Of a DNA stretch of 64,000 nucleotides, positions 36,081-47,993 are shown one piece after another. The position numbers and the translations under genes were made by a program. Each line of letters begins with the position of its first letter. Within the stretch, counting starts at the first letter, position 1. Under the pieces are notes generated by a model, which was not told the DNA's origin, searched no databases, and was given only the letters and a program-made list of their open reading frames with translations. The stretch covers positions 23,197,908 to 23,261,907 of the forward strand of contig JAAONU010000019.1 of the NCBI GenBank assembly GCA_012932295.1, written 5' to 3'. The stretch comes from Cyclina sinensis. Taxonomy: Eukaryota; Mollusca; Bivalvia; Venerida; Veneridae.

Positions 36081-36649
36081 CGCGTTACTCCGATAACAAG
36101 GCACTCGTCATGACGCTATCGTATCTTCATTGTTTGGGCTATAAGAGGAATAACTTAGATTCATTACTAAATCAAATCATCCTGAAGAAATTCTCCTGAT
36201 ACGCAAAAAGGTCCTAGTGATTTTCATTGGGCGGGTGCGTGCGTGTGTTTGATAGATCCTCTGATATACGTACCTTTGTTAAAAAAAATATGTGAATTTT
36301 CCGTTCGAAAATATTTTGTCAAATCATTTTTCTACTTTTTTTGTCATGTGAAAATTTCGTATCTGTTTTAGGGGGGTCTAAGGTTCCATACGAAATTTTC
36401 ACAAATATGTGAACTTTTCGTACGAAATTTTCACACGTATGTGAGGAATTCGTACGAATTTTTCACACGTGTGACGAATTCGTTTGTGTGAAAATTTCGG
36501 TTCAACACAGCTCAGCTATCATATTGGTTTAAAATGAAACTTTTTATATTTAAATATCTCAAGTAAACCCATTTATGTATTCTTTGCCGCCAACAACCAA
36601 CATGTAAATATTTTCATGCATTTTTTCCCTTGTTGCTGTTTTTTCTTTA

Positions 36650-36712
36650 TGTTGTTGTTGTTGCTGTGGTGGTGGTGGTATGTGTGTGTGCGCGCGTGTG
36701 TGTGTGTCTGAA
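36650..36712. repeat. Trinucleotide (GTT/GGT) and (GT)n simple repeats
   Basis: A gttgttgtt run, then ggtggtggtgg, then gtgtgtgtgcgcgcgtgtgtg. Confidence 0.9.
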
Positions 36713-37577
36713 GAAAGATTAGAACTGAATCAAATTATTTGCAAATCAAAGAATTTGATTGACATAACAAAGAGCCTATAACTTTATGATGATCTTTGTG
36801 ATTCAAGTGACGAATAATTCAGTGAAGCGAATTGAACAAAGAATAATGTGTTGAATTACTGATTTAAACATGCAAATCGTGTAGGCGTTACACACCATCT
36901 CTAAAATATAGTATGTTCGATAAATAGAATCAGAGTTACGGAAAAGTTGGAGATAGATTGCCGCTAAGATATTTGATGGTTTATGTTTAAAACGAAGACA
37001 TTGAAGAAGAAAAATATATTTTCAGTCATCGACAACATAAATGACAGGCATTTTTCGTAAAAAAGGTTGGACTCAAGTATTTCTAAGAAGATGAACAGTT
37101 GATGTATTAGTCCATGATAAAAAATACGGACATCAGAGGAAAGAATGGAAAAATGGAAAAACAAAATTGTATGAAAGTTCCCGTCGGATCCTATTTGTTT
37201 CATCGCAAGTCTCTACTGGCTGGAATGTTGATAATGAACAGCTTGTTGATGAAGTCCGGCATGTTTGTTTACAATATGTCCGAGTCACGTTATCATTAGG
37301 ACGTAGCTATATTTGTTCATGTACATTCTTTTTTAAATATTTTCAAAAGGAAAAAAAAACTCTTAAGGAGTGTTTCACATTGATAAACTGTTCGTTTTCG
37401 ATAATAAGAGTTGTTTCTTGATTACATAGGTCAAGAGAACGTTTGAATTAAATGGAAAAGATATTGGCCCGTTAACTTCATGTAAAGTTGAAAAGTAATC
37501 AGTGTCGCTGGAATCACTAATTTCTATTAACTGTTGTCGACCTATTATCATATTCTCATGTTACTTCCATATGCAAA

Positions 37578-37605
37578 AAAAAAAAATAATAATAATAATA
37601 ATAAT
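37578..37605. repeat. (A)n(AAT)n microsatellite
   Basis: An A-run followed by aat/ata trinucleotides. Confidence 0.9.
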
Positions 37606-37744
37606 TTTGTATAAATCTTTTCAATAATATTGTGGTAATCACTCTACTACAAAAAGAAGATTTTATTTAGTACACATAAATCTTTGGCCAAAGAAAGGCC
37701 GAAGTTTTGGTATGAAAATACGGCATTACTAGAAGCAGTAGAAA

Positions 37745-38030
37745 CATTTGCTTACAAGAGGTCACATGGTGTTTTATTGATTTAGACATACTAAAGACCA
37801 TTTAAAGACAAATGTGTTATTGGACAAATCAGCAGAACAAACAGAAAGCTGATAACGAACTCTGGAATTACTGCCACAAATTGTATTGACATTCAGGACA
37901 TAGTTGCTCTTGTACAAATATTAGCACTTCGGCCTCCCTGCTTGACAGTTTTTTCACAAGCATTTGTTATTCCTGTTATTACTTATGAATGTAGTTATTT
38001 TCTAACCGCTTCACATGTACTCATTACATA
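37745..38030 (+). repeat. Dispersed repeat family, copy 4
   Basis: Shares with copies 2, 3 and 5 the blocks ggtcacatggtgttttattg, tgtgttattggacaaatcag, aactctggaattactgccac and aaattgtattgacattcagg. Confidence 0.8.
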
Positions 38031-39009
38031 GAGGTGTTTTCAGAACATTTCTTTGAGACGAAAACACAATGCGATATGTATACAAATACATTTCACCCCT
38101 CTAAAAAAACTCCAAGGAGAAAGCATATACTGGTATTCATTTTTTTCATGACCAAGCAAATGGTCACTGCATCTATCTAGCAGAACTCATTTTAAAAACA
38201 ATAAAAAATTAAGTAATGTAACTGCTGTTATATTTAGATGTATTTCAAGAAAAAGACCTATCTTTTTAAGATAAAATATGGCATTTTATAATTCATAAAG
38301 TATTCTCAGGACAAAATAAAATGATGACAAAAACTATTTCCTTAAAGGAGGGAGTGTGTTTGATGTATCTTATGTAGAATTGTTCAGCTGGAATTGAACG
38401 AGGTGGTGTTTTTGTTGAAAACACCCACTTTGTGTCGTTCTTTTTTACAGGATCATTTGTATACAAATAAGTATTAATTTAGAAAACAATATTTGTCTCT
38501 GTTAACTGTAAATAAAGAACAAAACATGCAAGAAAGAGGGTATTGATCTTACATTGCCATTTATGCACTATTTTTTTCGCGGAATGATATTGCGCTTCAA
38601 AAATGGCAAAAATCACTGTTCAGAAATTATACAAATATCACTGTAGAAATTAAATAACTTTCAAATATAGTTTTTTTCGGCAAGTTTAACTTGTTCCATA
38701 TCAACGCTGTTCTTTACCTTTATGAAAAAACCAGCTTTTTTATACCTTTTATTTAATACTATTAAGCTTAGCATTTAAAAACATCATTTAGAAATAAAGT
38801 AAACAGCACATCAAATAAACCCTGTATTACAAATATATACATGTACTCAAGAGTAAAATACCTCTTGCATTTCTTGTTGATATCTAAAAACACTTTTCTT
38901 ATTCGATTAAAACATGTTTCTGGCATAAATGCATCATTTATCAGTCAGCGATATATATCTCTATTTATTTTCCATTACTACTTTTCTTTTTATCGAACGT
39001 ACGTGTCGT

Positions 39010-39084
39010 GTAACCGTAGTATCCGCAACGTTTACATCATGAAATCATCTTCCTGATATTTGTACATAAATTGTCTGCCTTATT
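39010..39084 (+). repeat. 75-base direct repeat, copy A
   Basis: From gtaaccgtagtatccgcaac to attgtctgccttatt it is identical to 40268-40342. The flanks differ abruptly on both sides. Confidence 0.97.
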
Positions 39085-39246
39085 AAAAGAGAACATTTTA
39101 CGTTAAAATTTGAGAACAACTCGAATTATTATACCTCAATATATAATTCAATGTAAAACTCCCATAGTTGTAGTTAAAAGATTTTTCTGAATAATAAAAT
39201 CGGCTGCGCCTCGGGGTAATATACCAGTTCTCGGGTTGACAAATAG

Positions 39247-39308
39247 AGAATAACAGGTTACTGTCTTTTGAGAAATCCCTTTCTCAAAAGACAGTAACCT
39301 GTTATTCT
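39247..39308. repeat. Perfect hairpin: 29-base arms, 4-base loop
   Basis: Arm 39247-39275 begins agaataacaggttactgtct; its exact reverse complement is 39280-39308; the loop is tccc. It lies between the two 75-base direct repeats. No pol III promoter or coding context is seen around it. Confidence 0.97.
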
Positions 39309-40267
39309 TTTTATCATGCCACTATTATGATATTGCATCTCATTATTTTAATTCGGGGCGCTGATTTCTGAAAGTACGGTAACCACTTTGTACAAGAGGG
39401 TTATACGCCAAAAAAAGTAGTCCGAGGGTTTTTACCAATAATTTTATAACACAACACAATTTTGGGTACAATTTGCTTTAACAATTTATTTGCTGTGTAT
39501 TATCATAAATATTCAGCAAAGTCAATTAAACAATACCAACAATAAATATCATCAGTGCTGATCTGGCGTAGGAACATATTACCATTTCAAACAAATTTAG
39601 CAAATGGCCGCCGGCTGAAACAGACATCAACTGGAAAATTTAATATAACAAGTGTGATTTTTAAAGCTATTAAGGAGATTAATACAAAAAGAACAATGTT
39701 TTACAAACTGTTAGCCAGATATTAACAGTTTAACAGTTAACATAACGGATTTGGACGAAGGAGTCTCGGTCACATGTTCACATCAGCTGTTCAAAAGTGT
39801 TCTCAAGTCACTGACTGAGAAAGGTTGCTGTTCTCAGACAGGCTTTATCAGGCAGTTGTCATAGTAATGGCATGATAATATCCACTATCACCTCGACAGC
39901 CATGGTTATATGTAGGTAGATAGATAAGAAAATGTACTATTAACTTATTCACAGTTCCTAATTTAGGAAACAATAACTTTTCAATTATTATTTTTGTTAT
40001 AGACTTCATAGTATGTGAAGATGCTTTTTACCGGTTTCTTTCATGGATCTTTTCCTAACTGATTGATTGTGTATCTTAAATTCAAAAGCAGAACTCGCTT
40101 TTATTGCTGGACAACATGTTTCTAGCTACATTTTTAAAGCAACCGAAGAACACAGACTCCTGATTTTATTTATACATATTAACACTGATTTTCACTCAAG
40201 AAATGTGATAATTTATGAGTTTTTGGTGAAAACATAGGCATGAATGTCGAAATTGTTATGTCTATGC

Positions 40268-40342
40268 GTAACCGTAGTATCCGCAACGTTTACATCATGA
40301 AATCATCTTCCTGATATTTGTACATAAATTGTCTGCCTTATT
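40268..40342 (+). repeat. 75-base direct repeat, copy B
   Basis: Identical to 39010-39084, offset 1258 bases. The perfect identity implies a recent event. Confidence 0.97.
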
Positions 40343-40863
40343 TTGTATTTTGTACATTTGATATTTAAAAAAAGGTTTTCATTATCTCCTTTCACAAACA
40401 ATTACTATCGTATCCCTTGCTTTGCCATGATGTTAGTTGGTTTACCAGTCTATAGATTTTTTTCATATCCAACTTGAAATTCAGGAGGTGAAATAAGCTT
40501 TTTTCCTACAAGGAATTAACAAATAGTTTGTTCTGACTGAAATTATTAATTATGTTTTGGAAAGGCATTACCTGCCAAAATTAAACAACATTTCCATAGA
40601 GAATGCAGTAAGTTAAAGGGTAAAATGGATATGCCATTTTATTCTTGCATTTAAGGGTAAACCTTTTTCATACCAATTCTGTTTCTAATAATTAAGTCTA
40701 GAATACAAATAGATACAGTAAAATTTAAGTATTAGAGTAATCATTATTAAGTAGTCACATGACTAGAGAGGTAGAGTTACATTTTCATTATTCATATTTT
40801 TATCTTATATTCTTACGAACATGAAAGTCCGTTACAGGAAGATGCAATGCATCTTAGAATACA

Positions 40864-40930
40864 CTGCCCAGAGCGGGATTCGAACTCCGATCTCACGCGT
40901 GACACGCTAACACTCTAACCATTGACCCGA
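40864..40930 (-). mobile_element. tRNA-Asp-like SINE head or tRNA fossil
   Basis: On the minus strand it reads GGTCAATGGTTAGAGTG (A-box like), an anticodon loop GTGTCAC matching Asp (GTC), and GGAGTTCGAATCCCG (B-box like). Stem pairing is imperfect in the T arm, so it is more likely a tRNA-derived SINE or pseudogene than a working tRNA. Confidence 0.6.
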
Positions 40931-41239
40931 AGAATCGATTTCCTGACGCTTTTATCAGAGGTTGTATTAATAAAATTATTATATAACCTATAAATACTAG
41001 TAGCTTTGAAATGCCTGTCTATTGCCTCGGTCAATATTATTTTTTAGGTACATATCACATCATATTCACCAGCTAAAAAGTCCATATTTGTATATTATTG
41101 GAAGGTGAGCACTAAGACCCAACAATATCTTAATCGAATATGTAATATTAAGAACCCTTTCTGAACAAAAGTAGTTTATCTCATTACATCATTGTTAAGG
41201 GAAGTTCATCTTCATGCAGCATATAGATGGTTATCAGGC

Positions 41240-41515
41240 TTTCAGCTGTCGTTTAAAGACATAAAAAGATTCGTCAGCGACACTACAATCTTTTGACCTG
41301 TTGTACGATCAACCGTACACAAAATTAAAGCAATTTTCGTTTGTACAAGTGTCATTAAGCCCTTAATGTCAATACAACTTGTCTCTACATTTCCGGAATT
41401 TGTTACCAGAATGACATTTATTTGAATTGTTGATTTCCCCCAATAACAGAATCGTCTTGTAATGTCCTTCACTATGCCGGAATCAATACACTTTGATATT
41501 TTCGTATGGAACAAG
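41240..41515 (-). repeat. Dispersed repeat family, copy 5 (inverted)
   Basis: Reverse complement of the copy at 30985-31210. On the minus strand one frame stays open for 90 codons (INVILVTNSGNVETSCIDIK), which is the longest open version of the family here. No known domain is recognised. Confidence 0.8.
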
Positions 41516-41694
41516 ATGTTGTGTTCAATCTATCTACAGAGACTTTGGAGGAAGACCAAAGGTTTTACCAGCTTGACCAGTGATGTCACATAGTTCCATA
41601 TAGTTTCATGTCACATAGTTTCACATAAAACACTGTTTTGCCCTTACACTGACTTAGTTTTGATATTTATCTAAATATTTCCTATTCATTTCAG

Positions 41695-41806
41695 TTCCAT
41701 AGAGGAGTCATTGGCATGGTGTATGTTTTGTGAACAGTCGGCGCGAAATCTGGCTCAATCCGATGCCAAATTGACAGCTTTGAAAACTTCACAGAAATTC
41801 AAGTGA
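41695..41806 (+). CDS. Possible isolated terminal exon, unknown protein
   Basis: A good acceptor (tttcctattcatttcag) is followed by an open stretch that reads SIEESLAWCMFCEQSARN... through to KTSQKFK and a TGA at 41804-41806, if entered with two bases carried over. It has higher GC and CpG content than its surroundings. No upstream exon was found and the protein is not recognised, so this may be a chance signal or the relic of a gene. Confidence 0.22.
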
Positions 41807-41809
41807 TAT

Positions 41810-44560
41810 CAGCCAGAAGCTACTCACTCTCAGTCTCCGGACTCTATGTAATGTAAGAAAAAGTATAAAAATCTGGTTTCAAACGATCGGTGCTTTTGCT
41901 GTTAGATTTGTTTTTACACACCTACAAATCGTCGTTTTTCGGCTGTCAAGTACTGGTTCAAGCAGAGCTATCCCAAGACTTTTATAGAAATATAATGTAA
42001 TATTTCAACATTCTTTATAATCAGACAAAAAGAGAAACATCAATCTTCATTTTCTTGACTAGACCACTTTGTTTAACTTCTACTACTGAATGTAATGTAG
42101 AAATTTGACAGAACAGATTCAAATGTACGACACAACACTGTTGACTGCCTGCTTTACGGAGAACAGATTTCCAAAAGAGTAAATTAGGCATTGTCCAGTG
42201 CATCAAAATTGATTGGTAATAAAATCCGTTTCTTTTTCTGCTCAAGAAGTTCCAGAATTCAAATGAGACTTAGTTGTGCAATAATAACGTCCTTTTCTTA
42301 ATAATGGATACCAACTTTTGAGTGATATTAACAGGTAAAGCCTGACTTCAGTCGATAGACAAACATTAGGAAGTGACAGACTGAATCAACCGTATCAATG
42401 CACTTTCTTGGTGTATAAAAATTAGAAAGCATTGACTATTGTTGAATACAGATAGCATCAATTTTGTAAGTATTAATTCTAGACAGTTGCAATAAAGACT
42501 TTTGCATTGAAGTGAGACTCGCTCAGATATAAATAAAATAAATGACAAAAAGCAAGCCTACATTGAGTTCCGAACAAAGAAGAAACCGTTTAAGAAGTCT
42601 TAATTCAATGAATAAAATGACAAATGTTCCTTATAATATGTTAGCAACAATGGTTGTAAACAAAGATGTATTTTAGTGGCTTACGGTATCTTTTTAATGT
42701 AAAGATGAAGAGGCAAAGCCACATAGTTATCACTTATTTGAGAATATAACATTATGCAATAGAACGTGTCGACTGAGTTTAACAGATTTTTTTATTAGAA
42801 AAATGTGCTGTTCGTGCAAGTGTGTGGTCACCTTTTTTTTGAGATCGAGTCTGGTGCTTTCCAATTATATGCAGATGTATTTCGCCCTGACCTTGCAAAT
42901 GGTAGACACAGAAATAAGTAGGGATTATCATTCAAGAGAATGTAGTTTGTTAGTTAATTATTGTATATAATCTGAGTGATATCTATAACATATATGACAG
43001 TACTTATTCCAAAGCCCGATTGCGTCCTGAAAAAATGAAGATTTGCGCGAATAACCAACTGACTTACCTGATCAATCAAGTGGGGCGGATACTTTATTTT
43101 GTTGAGGTATCAACTTCATAATAATTTTCTCAAAACAGATTTATATATCTCTATAAACGTTACTGGCAGTAATCACTCTACCTTCTAGAATGTAGTTAGG
43201 GGTTTGAATTAACAACTACCAACTGTGAAATACCGACTAGCTTGACAGTCATGGTAAACGGACGACAGAATGAAAGACAGTCTGAACCAAACTTAGCATC
43301 TGCGGAATATTTGAGCTGGGTGGGTACTTTTTTCTAATGAACAACTAAAGGAAACTGCGTCTAAAATGTGTCAGTACCAGGGTACTTTAAACTTAAAAAA
43401 ACCATATTAAAGCCGAATTATTCAAAATTTGTTTATCAGGTGAAAAACCCAAGTACACAAGTTCAAGGCACAGAGAATAGCTGACATCAAACAATGGAGA
43501 CAAAAATACCAAGTGCACCATTGTAATTTCAGAGGAACACACGATACATAGAAAATGTTTTACACAATTTCTTTCTTTTGTTCCACTGGACCAGTTTTTC
43601 AAATGCCATTTTCATATGGGCACTTATTCGGCAAATGCCACTGTAAGAGATATATATTGAAAGATGAGCCATTTTACAAATGGCGTCCAAGCAAAGGATA
43701 GCCAGGGTCAATCCGATTCATGACAGCGCCTCCTACAAGTTCTTTCTTTGCGTCTGGAAACGTTTATATTCTAAACCATTCACCTTAACTCACCACACAA
43801 AAGTACATGTCAATTCTGTTTATTTAAATTGCTTTAGAAAAGACTTCTGTCTTGGAGAATAACCAATTTAAGAAGTTTTATTGGCAGTACTCGGTATCAA
43901 TGTCTCCAATAAAAACTAAAAGAAGACTTTATTATAGACTGAATATATTTTAAGACAGGTAAAATGGATACAAAAATGTCGAGCAGTAAAAGAGGACTAC
44001 TCTTTAAGCTTGTGTTATAAAAAAATCTATAGAACGCTTCTAAAAACTTCTGCAATTCCTCATAAACTTTTTGTAGGACATTCGTAATAAAACATGATTC
44101 TAATTCTAAAAATTTAGCTGGGTAAGTGTTAAGCTGAAGTGTTATAAATACCTTGTGTTATCTCACATTAAAAGCCATTCAAGTGTCAATGTTCGAACTT
44201 AAATAGATCATTTGAATTTAACGTGAATAATGCTTAAAATACGGCAATTCATTTTCGCATTCAGAAATGTTGGTGACCAAAAAAATCATTTTTATGCTTG
44301 AACAAATTCAGGAACAATAAATTTCGAGAAGAAAGCACTGTCTTGGGAAAATATAAGTGTAGTAGAAACTTAATCATGAAAACGTATATTGCAGGCAATA
44401 AAGAACCAAATTAAATTTAACTGAATGTGTTGTTAATTGACATAAAATGTTTCCGACACTAAAACTGCCACGTAATTCATTTTCAAGTTTATAGCAATTT
44501 AATGATACAAAACTAGTTTGTGTATAGATGTAAGCTCACATAAGCTAGGCCATTTCTAGA
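41810..44560. other. Intergenic spacer, nothing recognised
   Basis: AT-rich with only short chance frames; no family, RNA or element recognised on either strand. Confidence 0.45.
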
Positions 44561-44801
44561 AATGAAATAAGATACGCCCGTTTTGATCTACATTTCTGCT
44601 CGAATTCATTTACCGTCGGTACGGGTTGCCCCAATGACAGGCGTTCCCAAAATGGTTTAGTTATTTTAAGTTTTGGGGAATAGTGCAAGAGAAAAATGCA
44701 TCCCATTCCAGAGACTCCTGTTTTTTTCCATGTTTTCCATGTCGTATAGAAACGATGAAAGATAGTAGTTTAAAGTCTCATTCAGTGAGTACTGTTAGTG
44801 A

Positions 44802-44872
44802 GGCAGCGAGGGATCGAACTCGCGGCCTGTGGATTACAAGTCCTGTGTGTTACCACTGGACCACCTCTACCC
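44802..44872 (-). mobile_element. tRNA-Thr-like SINE head
   Basis: On the minus strand: GGTGGTCCAGTGGTAACAC (A-box like), an anticodon loop CTTGTAA (TGT, Thr), and GCGAGTTCGATCCCTCGC (B-box like), in the usual spacing. T-stem mismatches argue against a functional tRNA. A SINE body would lie on the lower-coordinate side. Confidence 0.65.
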
Positions 44873-45728
44873 ACATACATCTCACCGGCTAGGTAAATAC
44901 TGAGCCTTTTAAAATAGCGTGATTTCTAAACCATTTTATGGGGAGTTTCAGTTCTTTGAAAGTATGAATATATGCAACATTAGTTGAGTTATTAAAAATA
45001 TACAAGACGGTCGATGATTCCTGGCCTGAGAACCATAGTAGATATTATTCGATTCTTCCTTGATGTAACTTCAAAAAACCTAGAACTATCATTGAATGGA
45101 ACGATACCCTCGAAATACCGCCTTGTCAGAGGAAAAATGGAAATACAGCACGTGTCAAGCACATCTACACCCATAGGTGATCTTGCAAACCAAATTTCAA
45201 ATGACAGTCCTAGAGACGTTGAAGTTGTTCAGATCACATGATCTTCTAGGACAGGCCGCAAAACAACAGAGCGTGCATTGGCGAACATGAAAAATATGTC
45301 AAAAAGATCTACTCTTATTTGTGAACATGCACACCAATATTCCTCTCGATTAGAATTGGCCCAGTGGTTTAGCTGTCGTTTGAAGGAAAATGTTTACCCA
45401 TCCTTATAGCTCACCCTTGAGCACTTTCTGCTCAGTTGAGCTTAAATACGCCGTATTGGAAGAACAGTGAAAATGCAGACCATGAACAGACAGCACGTAT
45501 TGTCTGTTACAGAAGACTAATGATTGTCGTAGTTTTAATGAACTAGGTGACCTTTCCAGCTACAACTGAAGACAGACTTAAAGCACCCCTGAATGGATCT
45601 AGTCCTGTAGGAATATGAATATCACTCCAGTAAGTTGTACTAAAAAAATCATCTCAAGCGTCAGAGAAACTGCCAATATTCACAAGTAAATAATTATGGT
45701 CCTAGGTAAATGAGCATAGTCGTAATAG

Positions 45729-45805
45729 GCCTCGAACATAAGCCTTTCAACTGGTTCTGTTAATAAAGGCAAGCAATCTTAATCACTAGACCACTGGAAC
45801 AGGCC
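45729..45805 (-). mobile_element. tRNA-like SINE head
   Basis: On the minus strand: GGCCTGTTCCAGTGGTCTAG, then TGATTAAG (A-box region) and ATGTTCGAGGCC (B-box like). The anticodon region is unclear. Decayed. Confidence 0.45.
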
Positions 45806-45937
45806 AAGGGACTGCAAAGGAGTCAGTCAGACATCAAAGATTTGAAATGTTACACACTAATTAAACATTTCAGCCATTTGTTTTAAGTACAGGTTCAAAT
45901 AACAAATCACATCAATTATCATTCGATGAAATTTCAT

Positions 45938-45943
45938 TTTATT
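45938..45943 (-). promoter_or_regulatory. Poly(A) signal AATAAA for the phosphatase gene
   Basis: Forward tttatt is AATAAA on the minus strand. It is followed downstream by a GT-rich stretch (tgatgtgatttgttatttg). It would end a terminal exon that starts at 52482. Confidence 0.45.
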
Positions 45944-47913
45944 TTTGAAAACTTTTACTCAATCACTCCATGGCATAATATCTGAAGTACTTGAAGTACA
46001 GTTAAAATTAAGACTTTATCCTAAACAACAGCCAATCACACACATTAATGTTAAAACAGTTTACAGTGTATTTTAAACACAGTGAACACATTATTTCCAG
46101 TCTACCAAAATGTTAAAGCACAATTTATTTCACAGAATAAAAATGGAAACAAAAAATATCCTGATTTTATTTACAATTTGAAGTCTTTTCAACAGAATAA
46201 AATAAATAAAAAACAAAAATTTAAACACATTTTTCAAATTATTTACAAATTCAAATGAAAATATTGAAATGTAGGCAACTGATTCAAATTTTAATGACAG
46301 GTAATTTCAAGGAAAGTTCTCATTTTAAAATAACAATAAAAAGAAATAATCAACAAGATTTTTCATTCAAACCATAGCTATTCAACTAGCTAAAACCATT
46401 TCTATACATCAATTTTGTATGACTTGTGTATGTACTTCTTGCTATGAAACCAGTTCATTTCAAATGGACAAAAAAAAAAAAAAATATCGAGAGACAACCT
46501 CTACCAGGCGTCTTACTTAAAATACAGGTCTGACATGAAAAAGTACTTTTCATGAGTTTAATGGAAATGAAAATCTGGATTTTCTAGTGCAATTCTCATT
46601 AATGTAAACACAAAATATTCAAGCTTATGTAACTATTAACATTAACTAATAATTCAAAACAGAAAATCAGTAAACTGAATGATATCCTTAAATGTCAAAG
46701 GGCATGTAACTCTGCACATGCCTTAACCAAGCCACACGAAATATATTATTACCAAAAGTTATGTTTAAGAGCAATTAGAAATGTCTAGTTTCCATACATT
46801 TTATGTATTAAAAACTAAAACATAAATAGTTGTAACCTTCACACCTCACCAGTATGGTAAATTCTACACCACACCTTCAAACTTAATTAAGTGATGGGAT
46901 GACCAAAAGCTCTGTGTATATGATCTCTACTTTATACATTACACAACAAAGCTGTACATAAAACATCAATATTAATGATCACATTGTCTTTGTATTACTT
47001 CTAAACACTTCAAACATGAGCTTAAGTAAATATACAGACACATTCCAATAAAAATATGTCACTTGAAAATAATGCTATACTAATTCACTGCAACTGTCTT
47101 TAACAACTTACAAACTATGGTAACAATGTACATATCTTATTTTAACCCTTACCATACTTAAATATCTAAAATGGACTTGTCCATCTTTCAATTTGGACAG
47201 ATCCATTAATTATTTAAGGAGGTGCTTATTGAAAATTAATTGACTGAATGACTAATAGTGCCAACTCTGATCAGACTGCATGAATGTGCTGGCTGATCTT
47301 GGTCTGCACTGGTCGCAAAGGCAGAGACACTTGCCTTCTACAGGGTAAGGGTTTAACAAATACGGCTGGACTAAACTCATTCTACATAATTAAACGTGTT
47401 CCTGTCACTCAATTTGATTATCACAACTCTCATTCATTTAGTACATCAGGTAAGCAGTCAGCAGCCAGTATTCCCTGATACAAGAAATTACACAGCTGTT
47501 ACAATTTTATCAAACTGAAATGTTAGTGCAAAAGAACCTAGTCTGAAATGAAACATTCAAATGCCCTACCATACACACAAAATAAATAAGTCATTTTATC
47601 ATTATATTTCATCCATAAAAATAAATTTGAAAAAAAAAACTGACAAAATATCTTAACAAGTAAAAAAAATCCCCACCATAACCTGATTCACATAAAAACA
47701 CGGTTAGAAAAAAATCAGACAAACTTGCTATCCAAGACACAAAGCAAGACTGCATTATTTCAGTGAAGTATGCTGCATGTGGGTAAACCGTGTAGCAAGA
47801 CCATTTTGCCCCAAGTCTGTAATAAGGTCATCACAAAGAATAATCATCAATGCTGATAATTAGAACATTTGTTTTGATGAAATACTGTTTAACAGATATT
47901 AGTGGATGAAATT

Positions 47914-47993
47914 ATATTTTGTCCAATGGCATTGCAGTATATTTTGTCCAATGGCATTGCAGTATATTTTGTCCAATGGCATTGCAGTATATT
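47914..47993. repeat. Three-copy 25-base tandem repeat
   Basis: The unit tattttgtccaatggcattg plus cagta repeats with gtccaatggc at 47921, 47946 and 47971, essentially identical. Confidence 0.95.

Larger units (their letters stand above)
32660..36513. mobile_element. 3.85 kb element with palindromic terminal inverted repeats
   Basis: The left end (32660-32765) and the right end (about 36395-36513) are reverse complements. From the outside in, both read gttgaaccgaaattttcaca, caaacgaattcgtcaca, gtgtgaaaaattcgtacga, then tcacatacgtgtgaaaattt and cgtacgaaaa. Each end is itself made of several cacatgtgtgaaa/ttcgtacgaa dyads. The interior holds a CpG-rich cluster, a 60-base duplication, a foldback element, degenerate tandem units and a 44-base minisatellite. 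No transposase is recognised. Calling it one mobile unit is inference from the ends. Confidence 0.6.

Noticed and set aside
40864..40930. Functional tRNA-Asp gene
   Set aside because: Mismatches in the T arm and acceptor stem; treated as SINE head or pseudogene.
44802..44872. Functional tRNA-Thr gene
   Set aside because: A and B boxes are recognisable but the T stem does not pair, so it is treated as a SINE head.
45356..45420. Further tRNA-like head (ggcccagtggtttagctgtc)
   Set aside because: Only an A-box-like stretch is seen, with no B box at the right distance.
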